DNA of 64,000 bases. Source: Prado023 sp963714995 (lineage in GTDB: Bacteria > Actinomycetota > Actinomycetes > S36-B12 > CAIYMF01). A model generated the notes under the pieces. That model saw nothing but the letters and a program-made list of their open reading frames with translations, had not been told where the DNA came from and searched no databases. A program made the position numbers and the translations under genes. The stretch lies in the NCBI GenBank assembly GCA_963714995.1, contig CAVQQP010000009.1:119011-183010 (forward strand), read 5' to 3'. Shown piece by piece: positions 45,470 through 53,483 of this stretch; positions within the stretch are counted from its first letter, which is position 1; each line of letters opens with the position of its first letter.

Positions 45470-46309
45470 ATGGCGGCCATGCCCGCAGCCACGCTCATCA
45501 CGGTCGCGCCCACCGGAGCGGAGAGCCAGAAGGACGACAATCCGGCCCTCCCGGTGACCCTCGACGAGCTGGTCGTCGCCGCGCGCTCCTGCCAGGACGC
45601 CGGGGCCGCGATGATCCACCTCCACATCCGTGACGACGACGGTCGTCCGACCCTCGACCTCGGCCGCCTGCGCGAGACGGTCGCGGCGGTGCGCGCGGAG
45701 ACCGACCTGATCGTGCAGCTGTCGACAGGGGGTGCGGTCACCGACCCGTTCGAGACGCGGCTCGCGGTGCTCGACGCGGCCCCGGACTCCTGCTCGCTGA
45801 CCACGGGGACGGTCAACTTCGGCGACGACGTCTTCGCCAACCCGTGGCCGTTCGTCGCCGAGCTCTACCAGCGCACGCAAGCCCTGGGCATCCTGCCGGA
45901 GTTCGAGCTGTTCGAGCTCGGACACGTCACGGCGATGAACCGGTTGCTCGACACGTACGGCGCGCCGTCCGGCGGGCACGTGCACGCGGACTTCGTGATG
46001 GGGGTGCCCGGGGGCATGCCCGGCACCGCTGCGGCGCTCGTCGCGGGCGTGGCGATGCTGCCCCCCGGGGCGACGTGGTCGGCCACCGGGATCGGCCGGA
46101 CCAGCGTTCCTGTCATGCTCGCCGCGCTCGCCCTCGGCGGGAACCTGCGGGTGGGCATGGAGGACACCCTCACCTACGGTCCCAAGCGCCCCGCCCGGGA
46201 CAACGCCGAGCTGGTCGAGCGCGCCGCCCGCCTGGCCGCCGAGGCGTTCCGTCCTGCTGCCGACCCCGCCGAGGCGCGCCGGATGCTCGGCCTCGCGGCG
46301 CAGGGATAG
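45470..46309 (+). CDS. BKACE family enzyme (beta-keto acid cleavage, DUF849)
   Basis: A 279-residue member of the family that cleaves beta-keto acids with acetyl-CoA; the founding member is 3-keto-5-aminohexanoate cleavage enzyme (Kce) of lysine fermentation. Zinc ligands are in MIHLHIRDDDG (His-x-His), and other landmarks are APTGAESQKDDNPALP, QLSTGGAVTDPFE, PEFELFELGHV and RVGMEDTLTYGPKR. BKACE members act on many different beta-keto acids, so the substrate cannot be named. GGAGG lies 7 nt before the ATG at 45470. An asparaginase gene follows 11 bp downstream, so both may serve amino-acid breakdown. Confidence 0.86.
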   Translation: MAAMPAATLITVAPTGAESQKDDNPALPVTLDELVVAARSCQDAGAAMIHLHIRDDDGRPTLDLGRLRETVAAVRAETDLIVQLSTGGAVTDPFETRLAVLDAAPDSCSLTTGTVNFGDDVFANPWPFVAELYQRTQALGILPEFELFELGHVTAMNRLLDTYGAPSGGHVHADFVMGVPGGMPGTAAALVAGVAMLPPGATWSATGIGRTSVPVMLAALALGGNLRVGMEDTLTYGPKRPARDNAELVERAARLAAEAFRPAADPAEARRMLGLAAQG

Positions 46310-46320
46310 GGGCGGTCCCC

Positions 46321-47265
46321 ATGGAAGGTCAGGTCCTGCTCGCCCGGGTGACCCGCAACGGGTGGGTCGAGTCGGTCCATGCCGGGCATGCGGTGCTCAT
46401 CGATCCCGACGGGGCGGTGGTCCGGGCCTGGGGTCGACCGGAGGATCCCGTGCTGCCGCGCTCGTCCAACAAGCCGCTGCAGGCGGCCGGCATGATCGCG
46501 GCGGGGCTGGACCTCGCGGGGGCGCAGCTGGCCATCGCGGCGGCCTCCCACAGCGGGGAGGCCTTCCACCTCGACACGGTGCGATCGGTCCTGGCCGAGG
46601 GCGGGCTGTCGGAGGCCGACCTGGCCAACACCCCGGCGCTGCCCTACGCCCCGGCCGCGCAGGTCGCCTGGATCCGCGCCGGAGGCGGACCCACGTCGCT
46701 GACCCAGAACTGCTCCGGCAAGCACGCGGCGATGCTGCGCACGGCACGCGCACTGGGCGTTCCGATCACCGACTACCTGGATCCGGAGCACCCGGTCCAG
46801 CGCGCGGCCGCCGCCGGGATCGAGCGGCTGTCCGGCGAGCGGATCGTGGCCACGGGCGTCGACGGGTGCGGCGCCCCGGTGGCGGCGATCAGCCTGGTCG
46901 GCCTCGCCCGGGCGTTCTCCCGGATGGTTCTCGCCGGCGCCGACAGCCCCGGGGGCCGGGTCGCACGCGCGATGGCGGCCCACCCGGAGCACGTGGGCGG
47001 GACCGACCGGGACGTCACCCGGTTCATGGCCGCCCTGCCCGGGGCCATCGCCAAGGACGGGGCCGAGTCAGTCCACGCCTTCGCGCTGCCCGACGGGCGT
47101 GCCGGGGCGCTGAAGGTCGCTGACGGATCGGAGCGGGCGCGGGCGGCGGTCGTCGTCGGGCTGCTGCGCCACCTCGGGGTCGATCCGGAGGTCCTGGTGG
47201 CCGCGGCGCCGGCGCCGATCCTCGGGGGAGGCCGTCCGGTCGGGGCCGTCGAGGCCGTGATCTGA
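46321..47265 (+). CDS. asparaginase (PF06089-type, rhizobial/thermolabile family)
   Basis: A 314-residue protein of the asparaginase II family first known from Rhizobium, which is unrelated in fold to E. coli AnsA/AnsB. Conserved pieces include RSSNKPLQAAGMIAAGLDL, AAASHSGEAFHLDTV, QNCSGKHAAMLRTARALG and TGVDGCGAPVAAISL. The Ser/Lys pairs in the first and third of these match the proposed catalytic core. It would convert asparagine to aspartate plus ammonia. Cotranscription with the BKACE gene is likely. It ends before a strong hairpin terminator at 47330-47365. Confidence 0.86.
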   Translation: MEGQVLLARVTRNGWVESVHAGHAVLIDPDGAVVRAWGRPEDPVLPRSSNKPLQAAGMIAAGLDLAGAQLAIAAASHSGEAFHLDTVRSVLAEGGLSEADLANTPALPYAPAAQVAWIRAGGGPTSLTQNCSGKHAAMLRTARALGVPITDYLDPEHPVQRAAAAGIERLSGERIVATGVDGCGAPVAAISLVGLARAFSRMVLAGADSPGGRVARAMAAHPEHVGGTDRDVTRFMAALPGAIAKDGAESVHAFALPDGRAGALKVADGSERARAAVVVGLLRHLGVDPEVLVAAAPAPILGGGRPVGAVEAVI

Positions 47266-47298
47266 GTCGACGGTCGTGATCTGAGTCCGGCCGCGAGC

Positions 47299-47330
47299 CG
47301 GCCCGGCGCATGCCCGGCCCGGCGCATGCC
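47299..47330. repeat. 16-bp perfect tandem duplication
   Basis: CGGCCCGGCGCATGCC occurs twice back to back (47299-47314 and 47315-47330), immediately before the terminator hairpin. It looks like a recent slippage duplication. Confidence 0.7.
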
Positions 47331-47365
47331 TGAAGGGGCCCGACCAGATGGCCGGACCCCTTCAG
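47330..47365. terminator. strong hairpin terminator between asparaginase and HbhA-like genes
   Basis: A 17-bp stem (15 pairs, 2 mismatches) with a 2-nt loop, outer arms CTGAAGGGG and CCCCTTCAG. It lies between convergent genes and would stop transcription from both sides. Confidence 0.75.
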
Positions 47366-47402
47366 TCGATCAGCTCAGTCGGCCCGCGTCAGCGGGGCGC
47401 GC

Positions 47403-48065
47403 TCACCTGATCGTGGACAGCACCTTGCGGTAGAGCGCGGTGGCCTGCTCCTGGGCGTCCGTGGCCAGGTCGGTCGCATCGGCACGCAGGCCGGCGACGG
47501 TCGGCAGCTCCACCTTCGGCAGCTCCACCTTGTGCAGCTCGACCTTGGGCAGCTCCACCTTCGAGGCGCGGTCGCGCAGGTCGGCGACGGTCGGCAGCTC
47601 CACCTTGGACACGCGGTCGCGCATCTCGGAGATCGACAGGTGCGGGCGCTCGACCTTGGCGACCAGCTTCTCGGCCTCGGCGCGCACGTCGGCGACGGTC
47701 GGCACCTCGATCTTGGTCACCAGGGCGCGGATGTCCTCGACGCTCGGGACCTCGAGCTTGCCGACCAGCTCGCGAACCTCGTCCACGGTCGGGACGTGCA
47801 GGCCCTCGGGCTTGGGGGCGATCTTCGCAGCGGCAGCCTTGCGGGCAGCCGTGGTCCGGGTCGCCGTGGTCTTCTTGGCAGCCGTGGTCTTCTTCGCGGC
47901 CGTCTTCTTGGCGGTGGTGGTCTTCTTGGCGGCCGTCTTCTTCGCGGCGGTCGCGGTCTCCTTCGCCGCAGCGGCGGTGTCCTCGACCGTGGCGTTCGCG
48001 GTCTCGGTCACGGTCTCCAGGGTCTCCTGGACGGCGTCGGTCAGGGGGGTGGTGTTCTCAGTCAT
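47403..48065 (-). CDS. heparin-binding-hemagglutinin/histone-like basic protein
   Basis: A 220-residue protein with a short acidic Thr-rich N-terminus, then a Lys/Ala/Thr-rich stretch (about residues 36-80, built from AAKKT and TAAKK units). A predicted helical region follows, with repeats such as EVPTVADVR, KVELPTVADLR and KVELPKVELHKVELPKVELP. In mycobacterial HbhA the Lys-rich repeats are at the C-terminus and the protein binds heparin and DNA; here the order is reversed. The gene order XRE regulator-HbhA-DUF2516 is the same as in Mycobacterium (Rv0474-Rv0476), so an HbhA relationship is likely by position. It overlaps the XRE gene by ATGA. Confidence 0.7.
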   Translation of the reverse strand: MTENTTPLTDAVQETLETVTETANATVEDTAAAAKETATAAKKTAAKKTTTAKKTAAKKTTAAKKTTATRTTAARKAAAAKIAPKPEGLHVPTVDEVRELVGKLEVPSVEDIRALVTKIEVPTVADVRAEAEKLVAKVERPHLSISEMRDRVSKVELPTVADLRDRASKVELPKVELHKVELPKVELPTVAGLRADATDLATDAQEQATALYRKVLSTIR

Positions 48066-48448
48066 GAGACGTCCTCTTCTGCGTTGTCCTCGGCCAGCGG
48101 GCGCTGGGCCGAGTTCTCGGTCTGGAAGGCCGCGTAGATCTCCAGCAGGGCCTTGCGCTGCCGTTCGGTGAGCGTGGTGTCCTCGGCGATCGCGTCGATG
48201 ACCTTCACGTCACCTCGGCGCTCCTCGAGCAGACCGGCCCGCACGTACAGCGTCTCGGCAGAGATCCGCAGCCCGGAGGCGATCCGGGCCAGGATCTCGG
48301 CACTCGGCTTGCGCAGTCCCCGCTCCACCTGACTCAGGTAGGGGTTGGAGATGTCTGCGGCCTTGGCCAACTGGCGCATCGAGATCTCGGCGGCACCCCG
48401 CTGTTCGCGGATGTACTCGCCGAGCTTCGTTGCGTCGATCTTGGCCAC
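48062..48448 (-). CDS. XRE-family transcriptional regulator
   Basis: A 128-residue regulator with a Cro/C1-type helix-turn-helix: LGEYIREQRGAAEISMRQLA then ISNPYLSQVERGLRKPSAE and LRISAETLYVRAGLL. The C-terminal 50 residues are helical (DAIAEDTTLTERQRKALLEI) and probably dimerise. The stop overlaps the HbhA-like start. It faces the DUF2516 gene across a 99-bp gap that contains a perfect 18-bp palindrome (48469-48486), probably its own operator. The GTG start is 20 bp downstream of that palindrome. Confidence 0.88.
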   Translation of the reverse strand: MAKIDATKLGEYIREQRGAAEISMRQLAKAADISNPYLSQVERGLRKPSAEILARIASGLRISAETLYVRAGLLEERRGDVKVIDAIAEDTTLTERQRKALLEIYAAFQTENSAQRPLAEDNAEEDVS

Positions 48449-48468
48449 ACATCAAGTATCCGCCCGGG

Positions 48469-48486
48469 TGCTTGCAATTGCAAGCA
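48469..48486. promoter_or_regulatory. perfect 18-bp palindrome, likely operator of the XRE regulator
   Basis: TGCTTGCAATTGCAAGCA reads the same on both strands. A further half-site GCAAGC is at 48491-48496. On the minus strand a TTGCAA in it lies 17 bp from a -10-like GATACT, so binding would block the XRE/HbhA promoter. The DUF2516 promoter is also close. Confidence 0.65.
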
Positions 48487-48547
48487 GAGAGCAAGCGGTC
48501 CGGGCGTGAGATGGCTCACGTGGGCTGCGTCACTTACGCTTGTCTCC

Positions 48548-48829
48548 ATGAACACGCTGACGACCGCGATCCTCTGGGCCATCGACATCGCCACGCTGGT
48601 CGGCGCAGCGTGGGCCTTCATCCACTGCCTGCGCACCCGCCCCGACGCCTTCCCGGCCGTCGGGCGCCAGTCGAAGGGGCTGTGGCTGGCCCTGACCGGC
48701 GGAGCCACCCTGGTGTCGCTGGCATGGTTCAGCCCGATCGGGATCCTGGGCATCGCCTCGATCGTGATCGCCTCGGTCTACCTGCTCGACATCCGGCCGA
48801 AGATCGCTGAGATCCTCAGCGGCAGCTGA
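48548..48829 (+). CDS. DUF2516 family membrane protein
   Basis: A 93-residue protein with three hydrophobic helices (about residues 4-24, 45-63 and 66-84). It starts MNTLTTAILWAIDIATLVGA and contains RPDAFPAVGRQSKGLW between helices, typical of DUF2516. ATG 48548 follows TACGCT at 7 nt (48535-48540), again suggesting a leaderless message. It is divergent from the XRE/HbhA-like pair as in Mycobacterium. Function unknown. Confidence 0.82.
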   Translation: MNTLTTAILWAIDIATLVGAAWAFIHCLRTRPDAFPAVGRQSKGLWLALTGGATLVSLAWFSPIGILGIASIVIASVYLLDIRPKIAEILSGS

Positions 48830-48860
48830 GCGCGCGGCCCCTGAGTCCGAGCATCAGGAC

Positions 48861-49883
48861 TCAGTCGGGCGGGTCCATCATGGTCAGGACCACCTTGCCG
48901 CGGGCCCGGCCGGACTCCAGGTGCTCCAGCGCCGCCACGGCCTCGGCCAACGGGTAGGTCCGGCCCACGACCGGGTGGATCGCGCCCGAGGCCAGCATCC
49001 CGGCGATCTCGGCCATGGCCCCGGGACCGGGACCGGAGAAGTCCGGCCGGGGCACCTGGGGGCTCACCGCGGAGCGCGCCATCAGGGCGAACACCCGGGG
49101 GATGCTGCCCAGCCACCGATGGCCGCCGGCCCCGTACCGGTCGTGCCCGACCAGGATGTACCGGCCCGTGTCGCTGAGGACGCGGCGGACCTTGGCGAAC
49201 GAGTGGTTGCCGGGGATGTCGATCACCACGTCGTAGCGCTGCGGCCCGGCGGTGTAGTCCGTGGCGGTGCCGTCGATCACCTCGTCGGCGCCGATCTGCG
49301 CGAGCAGGTCCAGGCGGTCGGCGCGCTCGACAGCCGTGACGTGCGCCCCGTCGGCCCGGGCGATCTGCACCGCGAACTGTCCGACCGCGCCGGCCGCGCC
49401 GTTGACCAGCACCCGCTCACCGGGCTGGACCCTGGCCTCCTTGCGGACCGTGAACAGGGCGATCAGCGCCGAGGTCGGGACCGCAGCGGCGTCGACGAAC
49501 GAGACCCCCTCGGGGATCCGTTCGAGCGCGGCCTCGGGGGCACTCACGAACTCCGCGAAGGTCCCGCCGTTGCGCCACTGGAAGCCCTCGACGACCTCGC
49601 CGAACACCGGGTCGCCGACCTGGAAGCGCGACGTCCCCGGACCGAGCGCCTCGACCACCCCCGCCGCGTCGGTGCCCGGGATGGGCTCGGCGGGGCGACG
49701 CAGGCCCCCACCCATGAGGCGCAGCACGTAGGGAACCCCGCGGACCATGTGCCAGACGTCGGCATGCACGGAGGCCGCGTGCACCCGGACCAGGACCTGC
49801 CCCTCGCCGGGCACCGGGCGATCGACCTCCCCGACGCGCAGCTGCGCCGGCGCACCGTACTGGTCGGCGATGACAGCCTTCAT
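48861..49883 (-). CDS. medium-chain zinc-independent dehydrogenase (quinone oxidoreductase type)
   Basis: A 340-residue member of the MDR superfamily with an N-terminal GroES-like domain (MKAVIADQYGAPAQLRVGEV, then VRVHAASVHADVWHMVRG) and a Rossmann domain. The nucleotide loop is GAAGAVGQFAVQIARADGA, whose AAGAVG form favours NADPH. The catalytic and structural Zn Cys clusters of alcohol dehydrogenases are missing, pointing to a quinone-oxidoreductase-like reductase. GAGGAGGAACCC precedes the ATG at 49883. Substrate is unknown. It lies 75 bp from gpm on the same strand and may or may not be cotranscribed. Confidence 0.84.
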   Translation of the reverse strand: MKAVIADQYGAPAQLRVGEVDRPVPGEGQVLVRVHAASVHADVWHMVRGVPYVLRLMGGGLRRPAEPIPGTDAAGVVEALGPGTSRFQVGDPVFGEVVEGFQWRNGGTFAEFVSAPEAALERIPEGVSFVDAAAVPTSALIALFTVRKEARVQPGERVLVNGAAGAVGQFAVQIARADGAHVTAVERADRLDLLAQIGADEVIDGTATDYTAGPQRYDVVIDIPGNHSFAKVRRVLSDTGRYILVGHDRYGAGGHRWLGSIPRVFALMARSAVSPQVPRPDFSGPGPGAMAEIAGMLASGAIHPVVGRTYPLAEAVAALEHLESGRARGKVVLTMMDPPD

Positions 49884-49959
49884 GGGTTCCTCCTCAGGCG
49901 TGCCGCAGGCCCGGGCGCGATCACCTCGCCCGGGCCTGCGGCTTCCCCCGTCGGTGGAC

Positions 49960-50706
49960 CTACTTGCCCTGGTTGGCCACTGCTGCAGCCGCAGCGGAGG
50001 CCGCCTCCGGGTCCACGTACTCACCGCCGGGAACCGTGGGTCGCAGGTCCTCGTCGAGGCGGTACACCAGCGGGATCCCCGTGGGGATGTTCAGCTTGAT
50101 GACCGCTTCGTCGCTCATGCCCTCGAGGTGCTTGACCAGGCCGCGCAGCGAGTTGCCGTGCGCTCCCACGAGCACCGTGCGTCCGACGCGCAGGTCCGGG
50201 ACGATGCCGTCGTACCAGTACGGCAGCATGCGCGTCACGACGTCCTTGAGGCACTCGGCCGCAGGGCGGATCTCGGGAGCGAGGTCGGCATAGCGGGGGT
50301 CGTGGGTCTGGGCGTACTCGTCCTCAGGGTCGATCGGGGGCGGCGGCACGTCGTACGAGCGGCGCCACTCCGTGAACTTCTCCTCGCCGTACTTCTGCAG
50401 GGTCTCCTTCTTGTCCTTGCCCTGCAGCGCGCCGTAGTGGCGCTCGTTGAGCCGCCAGCTGCGCCGGACCGGCACCCAGTGCCGCTCGCAGTTCTCCAGT
50501 GCGATCTGCGTGGTGCGGATCGCACGCTTCTGCAGCGAGGTGTGCGCCACGTCGGGCAGGATGCCCTGCTCGAGGAGCATCTGGCCGCCACGGACAGCCT
50601 CCGCCTCGCCCTTGGCGGTCAGGTTCACGTCGACCCAGCCGGTGAACAGGTTCAGTGCGTTCCACTCGCTCTCGCCATGGCGGAGCAGGATGAGGGTGTA
50701 GGTCAT
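49960..50706 (-). CDS. gpmA: 2,3-bisphosphoglycerate-dependent phosphoglycerate mutase
   Basis: A 248-residue glycolytic mutase interconverting 3- and 2-phosphoglycerate. The phospho-His is in LILLRHGESEWNALNLFTGW, followed by RSWRLNERHYGALQG and the second His in VLVGAHGNSLRGLVKHL. The length and motifs are those of dPGM. ATG 50706 has CAGTAT 7 nt upstream (leaderless pattern). A longer frame reaches 50760 without similarity. In Mycobacterium gpm also lies next to senX3-regX3, and mshA and ybjN are upstream here as there. Confidence 0.94.
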   Translation of the reverse strand: MTYTLILLRHGESEWNALNLFTGWVDVNLTAKGEAEAVRGGQMLLEQGILPDVAHTSLQKRAIRTTQIALENCERHWVPVRRSWRLNERHYGALQGKDKKETLQKYGEEKFTEWRRSYDVPPPPIDPEDEYAQTHDPRYADLAPEIRPAAECLKDVVTRMLPYWYDGIVPDLRVGRTVLVGAHGNSLRGLVKHLEGMSDEAVIKLNIPTGIPLVYRLDEDLRPTVPGGEYVDPEAASAAAAAVANQGK

Positions 50707-50787
50707 GGGGGCAATACTGGCCCAGCCGACCCATCCCTCGCGCGGCGAGCGCATGGCCATCGGGTGAACCTGAGGGTTCGGGGGCGG

Positions 50788-51291
50788 TCAGTCGGCGGAG
50801 GGCTCCGGACCGAGGCTGGCGAACGCGTCGAGGTTGGCGGTCGACTCCCCGCGGGACTCCCGCCACGCCCGCTCCCGGCGGATCGCGGAGGCGAAGCCCA
50901 GGCGCAGGATGATGTTGAACGACTCGTCGGAGGCGCGCAGCACGGCGCCGAGGAGCCGGTCGAGGTCCTCGGGTCCCAGGCCTGCGACCGGCACCTTCCC
51001 GGCCAGGTAGATGTCCCCGAGGCTGTCCAGCGCGAAGGCCACTCCCAGCATCCGGGTGTTCTGCTGCAGCAGCCACCGGTAGACCGCCTCGGCGTTCTCG
51101 TCGGGGCGCCGCGCGACGAACGCGTTGATGGTCAGGGCCTGTGCCCCCACGGCCATGCTGACGATGGTGCGCAGCTTCGCCCGACCGGGCAGGACGATGA
51201 CGAACCGGTGCGGCTCCGGGCGCTCGTGCTCCAGGCCCTCGGCCTCCAGGAGCTCGGCCAGCTGGGTGGCAACGGTGTCCTGCCGGGGCAT
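50788..51291 (-). CDS. YbjN domain protein
   Basis: A 167-residue protein of the YbjN family, a class I type III secretion chaperone-like fold. Visible parts are LLEAEGLEHERPEPHRFVIV, VYRWLLQQNTRMLGVAFALD, DIYLAGKVPVAGLGPEDLDR and ILRLGFASAIRRERAWRES. In E. coli YbjN affects stress and motility; in actinobacteria its function is unknown, but it is a constant neighbour of mshA. Its start overlaps the stop of mshA by one base, so the two are translationally coupled. Confidence 0.82.
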   Translation of the reverse strand: MPRQDTVATQLAELLEAEGLEHERPEPHRFVIVLPGRAKLRTIVSMAVGAQALTINAFVARRPDENAEAVYRWLLQQNTRMLGVAFALDSLGDIYLAGKVPVAGLGPEDLDRLLGAVLRASDESFNIILRLGFASAIRRERAWRESRGESTANLDAFASLGPEPSAD

Positions 51292-52586
51292 CAGCCGACC
51301 CTCCCCAGGGCGTCGCGGGGGGCAGCCAGCGCCGCGGAGTAGCTGGTGAGCAGCCCCTCGACGGTGGCATCCCAGGAGAGCGTCTCGGCATGCCCGCGTG
51401 CACCAGCCGCCAGGCGTGCGCGCAGGGCGTCATCACCGAGGACCCGGCGCAGGGCCCGCGCCCAGGCATCGGGCTCGTGACCCTCCACGAGCAGCCCGGA
51501 GACGCCGTCGTGGACGGCCACCGGCAGGCCTCCGACGTTCGCCGCCAGGACGGGGGTCCCGCAGGCCTGGGCCTCGACCGCGACCAGGCCGAACGACTCG
51601 GAGTGCGACGGAACGACCACCAGGTCGGCGGCCGCGTAGCGCTGGCGGAGTCCGGCGCGATCAGTGGGGGCGTGGAACGCAGCGGGCACGTGCAGCTCCG
51701 AGGCGAGGTCGGCCAGGGCGGTGGGATGCTCCGTCCCGGATCCCGAGGGGCCGCCGCAGAACTCCAGGCGCACCCGCGCGGCCAGGTCCGGGTCGTCGAG
51801 GCCGAGCTGTGCCCTCGCGCGCACGATCAGGTCGGGGGCCTTCAGCGGCTGGATCCGGCCGACGAACAGCACCACCAGCTCGTCGGGACGGTAGCCCAGC
51901 GCTGCCCGGGCGCCGGCCCGCTCGCGGTCGTGGAACGCGTCGAGGTCGACCCCGGGCAGGACCACGTCCACAAGGCGCGGGTCGGCGTCGTAGAGGGTCA
52001 CCAGCTCGGTCCGCTCGGCCGGGGTGTTGGCCACCAGGCGGTCCGCCGCATCGACGACCTGCTGCTCGCCGATGATCCGCAGCTCGGGCTCGGGTCGGTC
52101 GTCGGGGGCGAGGTTGAGGTTCTTCACCCGGCCCATGGTGTGCATGGTGTGCACCAGCGGCACCCCCCAGCGCTCCTTGGCCAGCCACCCGACCTGGCCG
52201 GACAGCCAGTAGTGCGAGTGGATCAGGTCGTACCAGCCCTCCCTGCGGGCAGCCTCCTTGCGCAGGACCCCCGCGGTCACCGCGCAGAGCTGCCCGGGGA
52301 GGTCCTCCTTGGGCAGGCCCTCGAAGGGCCCGGCAACGACGTTGTGGACCAGGACTCCGGGGGCCATCTGCACCGTCGCGGGCAGGTCGCTGGAGGTGGC
52401 GCGGGTGAAGACCTCGACCTCGGTCCCCCGCGCGGCCAGGCGGGTGGCGACCTCCGCGATGTACACGTTCATCCCGCCGGCGTCGCCGGTGCCGGGCTGG
52501 TCCAGGGGGGAGGTGTGCACGCTGAGCATCGCCACGCGCCGCGGCGGACGGCGCAGGGGCAGGGCTGGCTCCACGACGACAACCAT
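51291..52586 (-). CDS. mshA: D-inositol-3-phosphate glycosyltransferase MshA
   Basis: A GT4 enzyme that joins UDP-GlcNAc to inositol-3-phosphate, the first step of mycothiol synthesis. The signature LSVHTSPLDQPGTGDAGGMN is near the start. Others are IHSHYWLSGQVGWLAKERWG, HTMHTMGRVKNLNL, LPGVDLDAFHDRERAGAR, FVGRIQPLKAPDLIVRA and the nucleotide-sugar loop SHSESFGLVAVEAQACGTPV. From ATG 52586 it has 431 residues; an upstream TTG at 52610 is also in frame and neither has a clear ribosome-binding site. mshD lies elsewhere in the window; mshB and mshC are not present. Confidence 0.93.
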   Translation of the reverse strand: MVVVVEPALPLRRPPRRVAMLSVHTSPLDQPGTGDAGGMNVYIAEVATRLAARGTEVEVFTRATSSDLPATVQMAPGVLVHNVVAGPFEGLPKEDLPGQLCAVTAGVLRKEAARREGWYDLIHSHYWLSGQVGWLAKERWGVPLVHTMHTMGRVKNLNLAPDDRPEPELRIIGEQQVVDAADRLVANTPAERTELVTLYDADPRLVDVVLPGVDLDAFHDRERAGARAALGYRPDELVVLFVGRIQPLKAPDLIVRARAQLGLDDPDLAARVRLEFCGGPSGSGTEHPTALADLASELHVPAAFHAPTDRAGLRQRYAAADLVVVPSHSESFGLVAVEAQACGTPVLAANVGGLPVAVHDGVSGLLVEGHEPDAWARALRRVLGDDALRARLAAGARGHAETLSWDATVEGLLTSYSAALAAPRDALGRVG

Positions 52587-52644
52587 CGCGGAGCCGGCGG
52601 TCAGCGGCAAGTCGAGATCGTCCCGTGGCTGGCTGCTGCCGACC

Positions 52645-53319
52645 TCACTGGCCGATGGGTGCCTCGAGGGTGGTGTCGGAGTACGACTCCCCGGTCACGA
52701 CGTGCATGACCCGTCGGGCGATGCTCACGGCGTGGTCGGCGTACCGCTCGTAGTAGCGCGACAGCAGCGTGGCGTCGATGGCCGCCTCGACCCCGTGGGA
52801 CCACGAGGGCGACAGGACCGTGGTGAACAGCTCGCGGTGCAGCCGGTCGACCTCCTGGTCGTAGCGCTCGATGTCCGGGCCGAGGCTGATGTCCTTGGTG
52901 GAGATGACCGTGGCGGTCTTGGCCGCGATGGCGTCCTCGAGGGCGCCGAGCTCGGCGAAGGTCGCCCGCAGCTCGCTGGGGATGCTGGGGTTCGGGTAGC
53001 GCATGCGGGCCTGCTTGGCCACGTGCACGGCGAGGTCACCCATCCGCTCGAGGGAGGAGGAGATCCGCAGCGAGCCGATCACGAGGCGCAGGTCGGTGGC
53101 GACCGGCTGTTGGAGGGCGGCAGCGTCGTAGCAGCGTCGCTCGACCTCGCTGGTGAGCTCGTCGAGGTGGTCGTCGCCGGAGATGACGGCCTCGGCGACC
53201 GACAGGTCCGCGTTGAGCAGCGCCTGAGTCGCCTGGTTCATGGCCGTCCCGGCCGCGATGGCCATCTCGGCCAGCAGGTCGCTGATGTCGTCGAGCTGCT
53301 CGTGGAACGCTGCACGCAT
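52645..53319 (-). CDS. phoU: phosphate signalling regulator PhoU
   Basis: A 224-residue all-helical protein of two three-helix bundles, each with the metal-cluster type motif: SGDDHLDELTSEVERRCYDA in the first half and RYDQEVDRLHRELFTTVLS in the second. PhoU links the Pst transporter with the SenX3 kinase and keeps it off when phosphate is plentiful. ATG 53319 follows GGGAGGAC. It is divergent from senX3, and a PHO-box-like repeat (53383-53400) lies in the gap. The mycobacterial equivalents are PhoY1/PhoY2. Confidence 0.94.
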   Translation of the reverse strand: MRAAFHEQLDDISDLLAEMAIAAGTAMNQATQALLNADLSVAEAVISGDDHLDELTSEVERRCYDAAALQQPVATDLRLVIGSLRISSSLERMGDLAVHVAKQARMRYPNPSIPSELRATFAELGALEDAIAAKTATVISTKDISLGPDIERYDQEVDRLHRELFTTVLSPSWSHGVEAAIDATLLSRYYERYADHAVSIARRVMHVVTGESYSDTTLEAPIGQ

Positions 53320-53382
53320 GATGTCCTCCCGGAGGCAGTCTAGATCCGCTGGCTGCACTGGACCGCACGGACGTGGCTCGAT

Positions 53383-53400
53383 GGTGATCGGACGGTGAAC
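53383..53400 (-). promoter_or_regulatory. PHO-box-like direct repeat between phoU and senX3
   Basis: On the minus strand GTTCACC (53400-53394) and GATCACC (53389-53383) start 11 nt apart; the second unit has one mismatch. It reads toward phoU and sits 84 bp before the senX3 GTG, so RegX3 may control both genes. Confidence 0.6.
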
Positions 53401-53483
53401 AATCCGCGCCGCGATGATGAATAGGCCCCGCCGCGCCCACTGACCGGGATGTGCGAATCCGACGCACCCCTATCCTGACTCAC

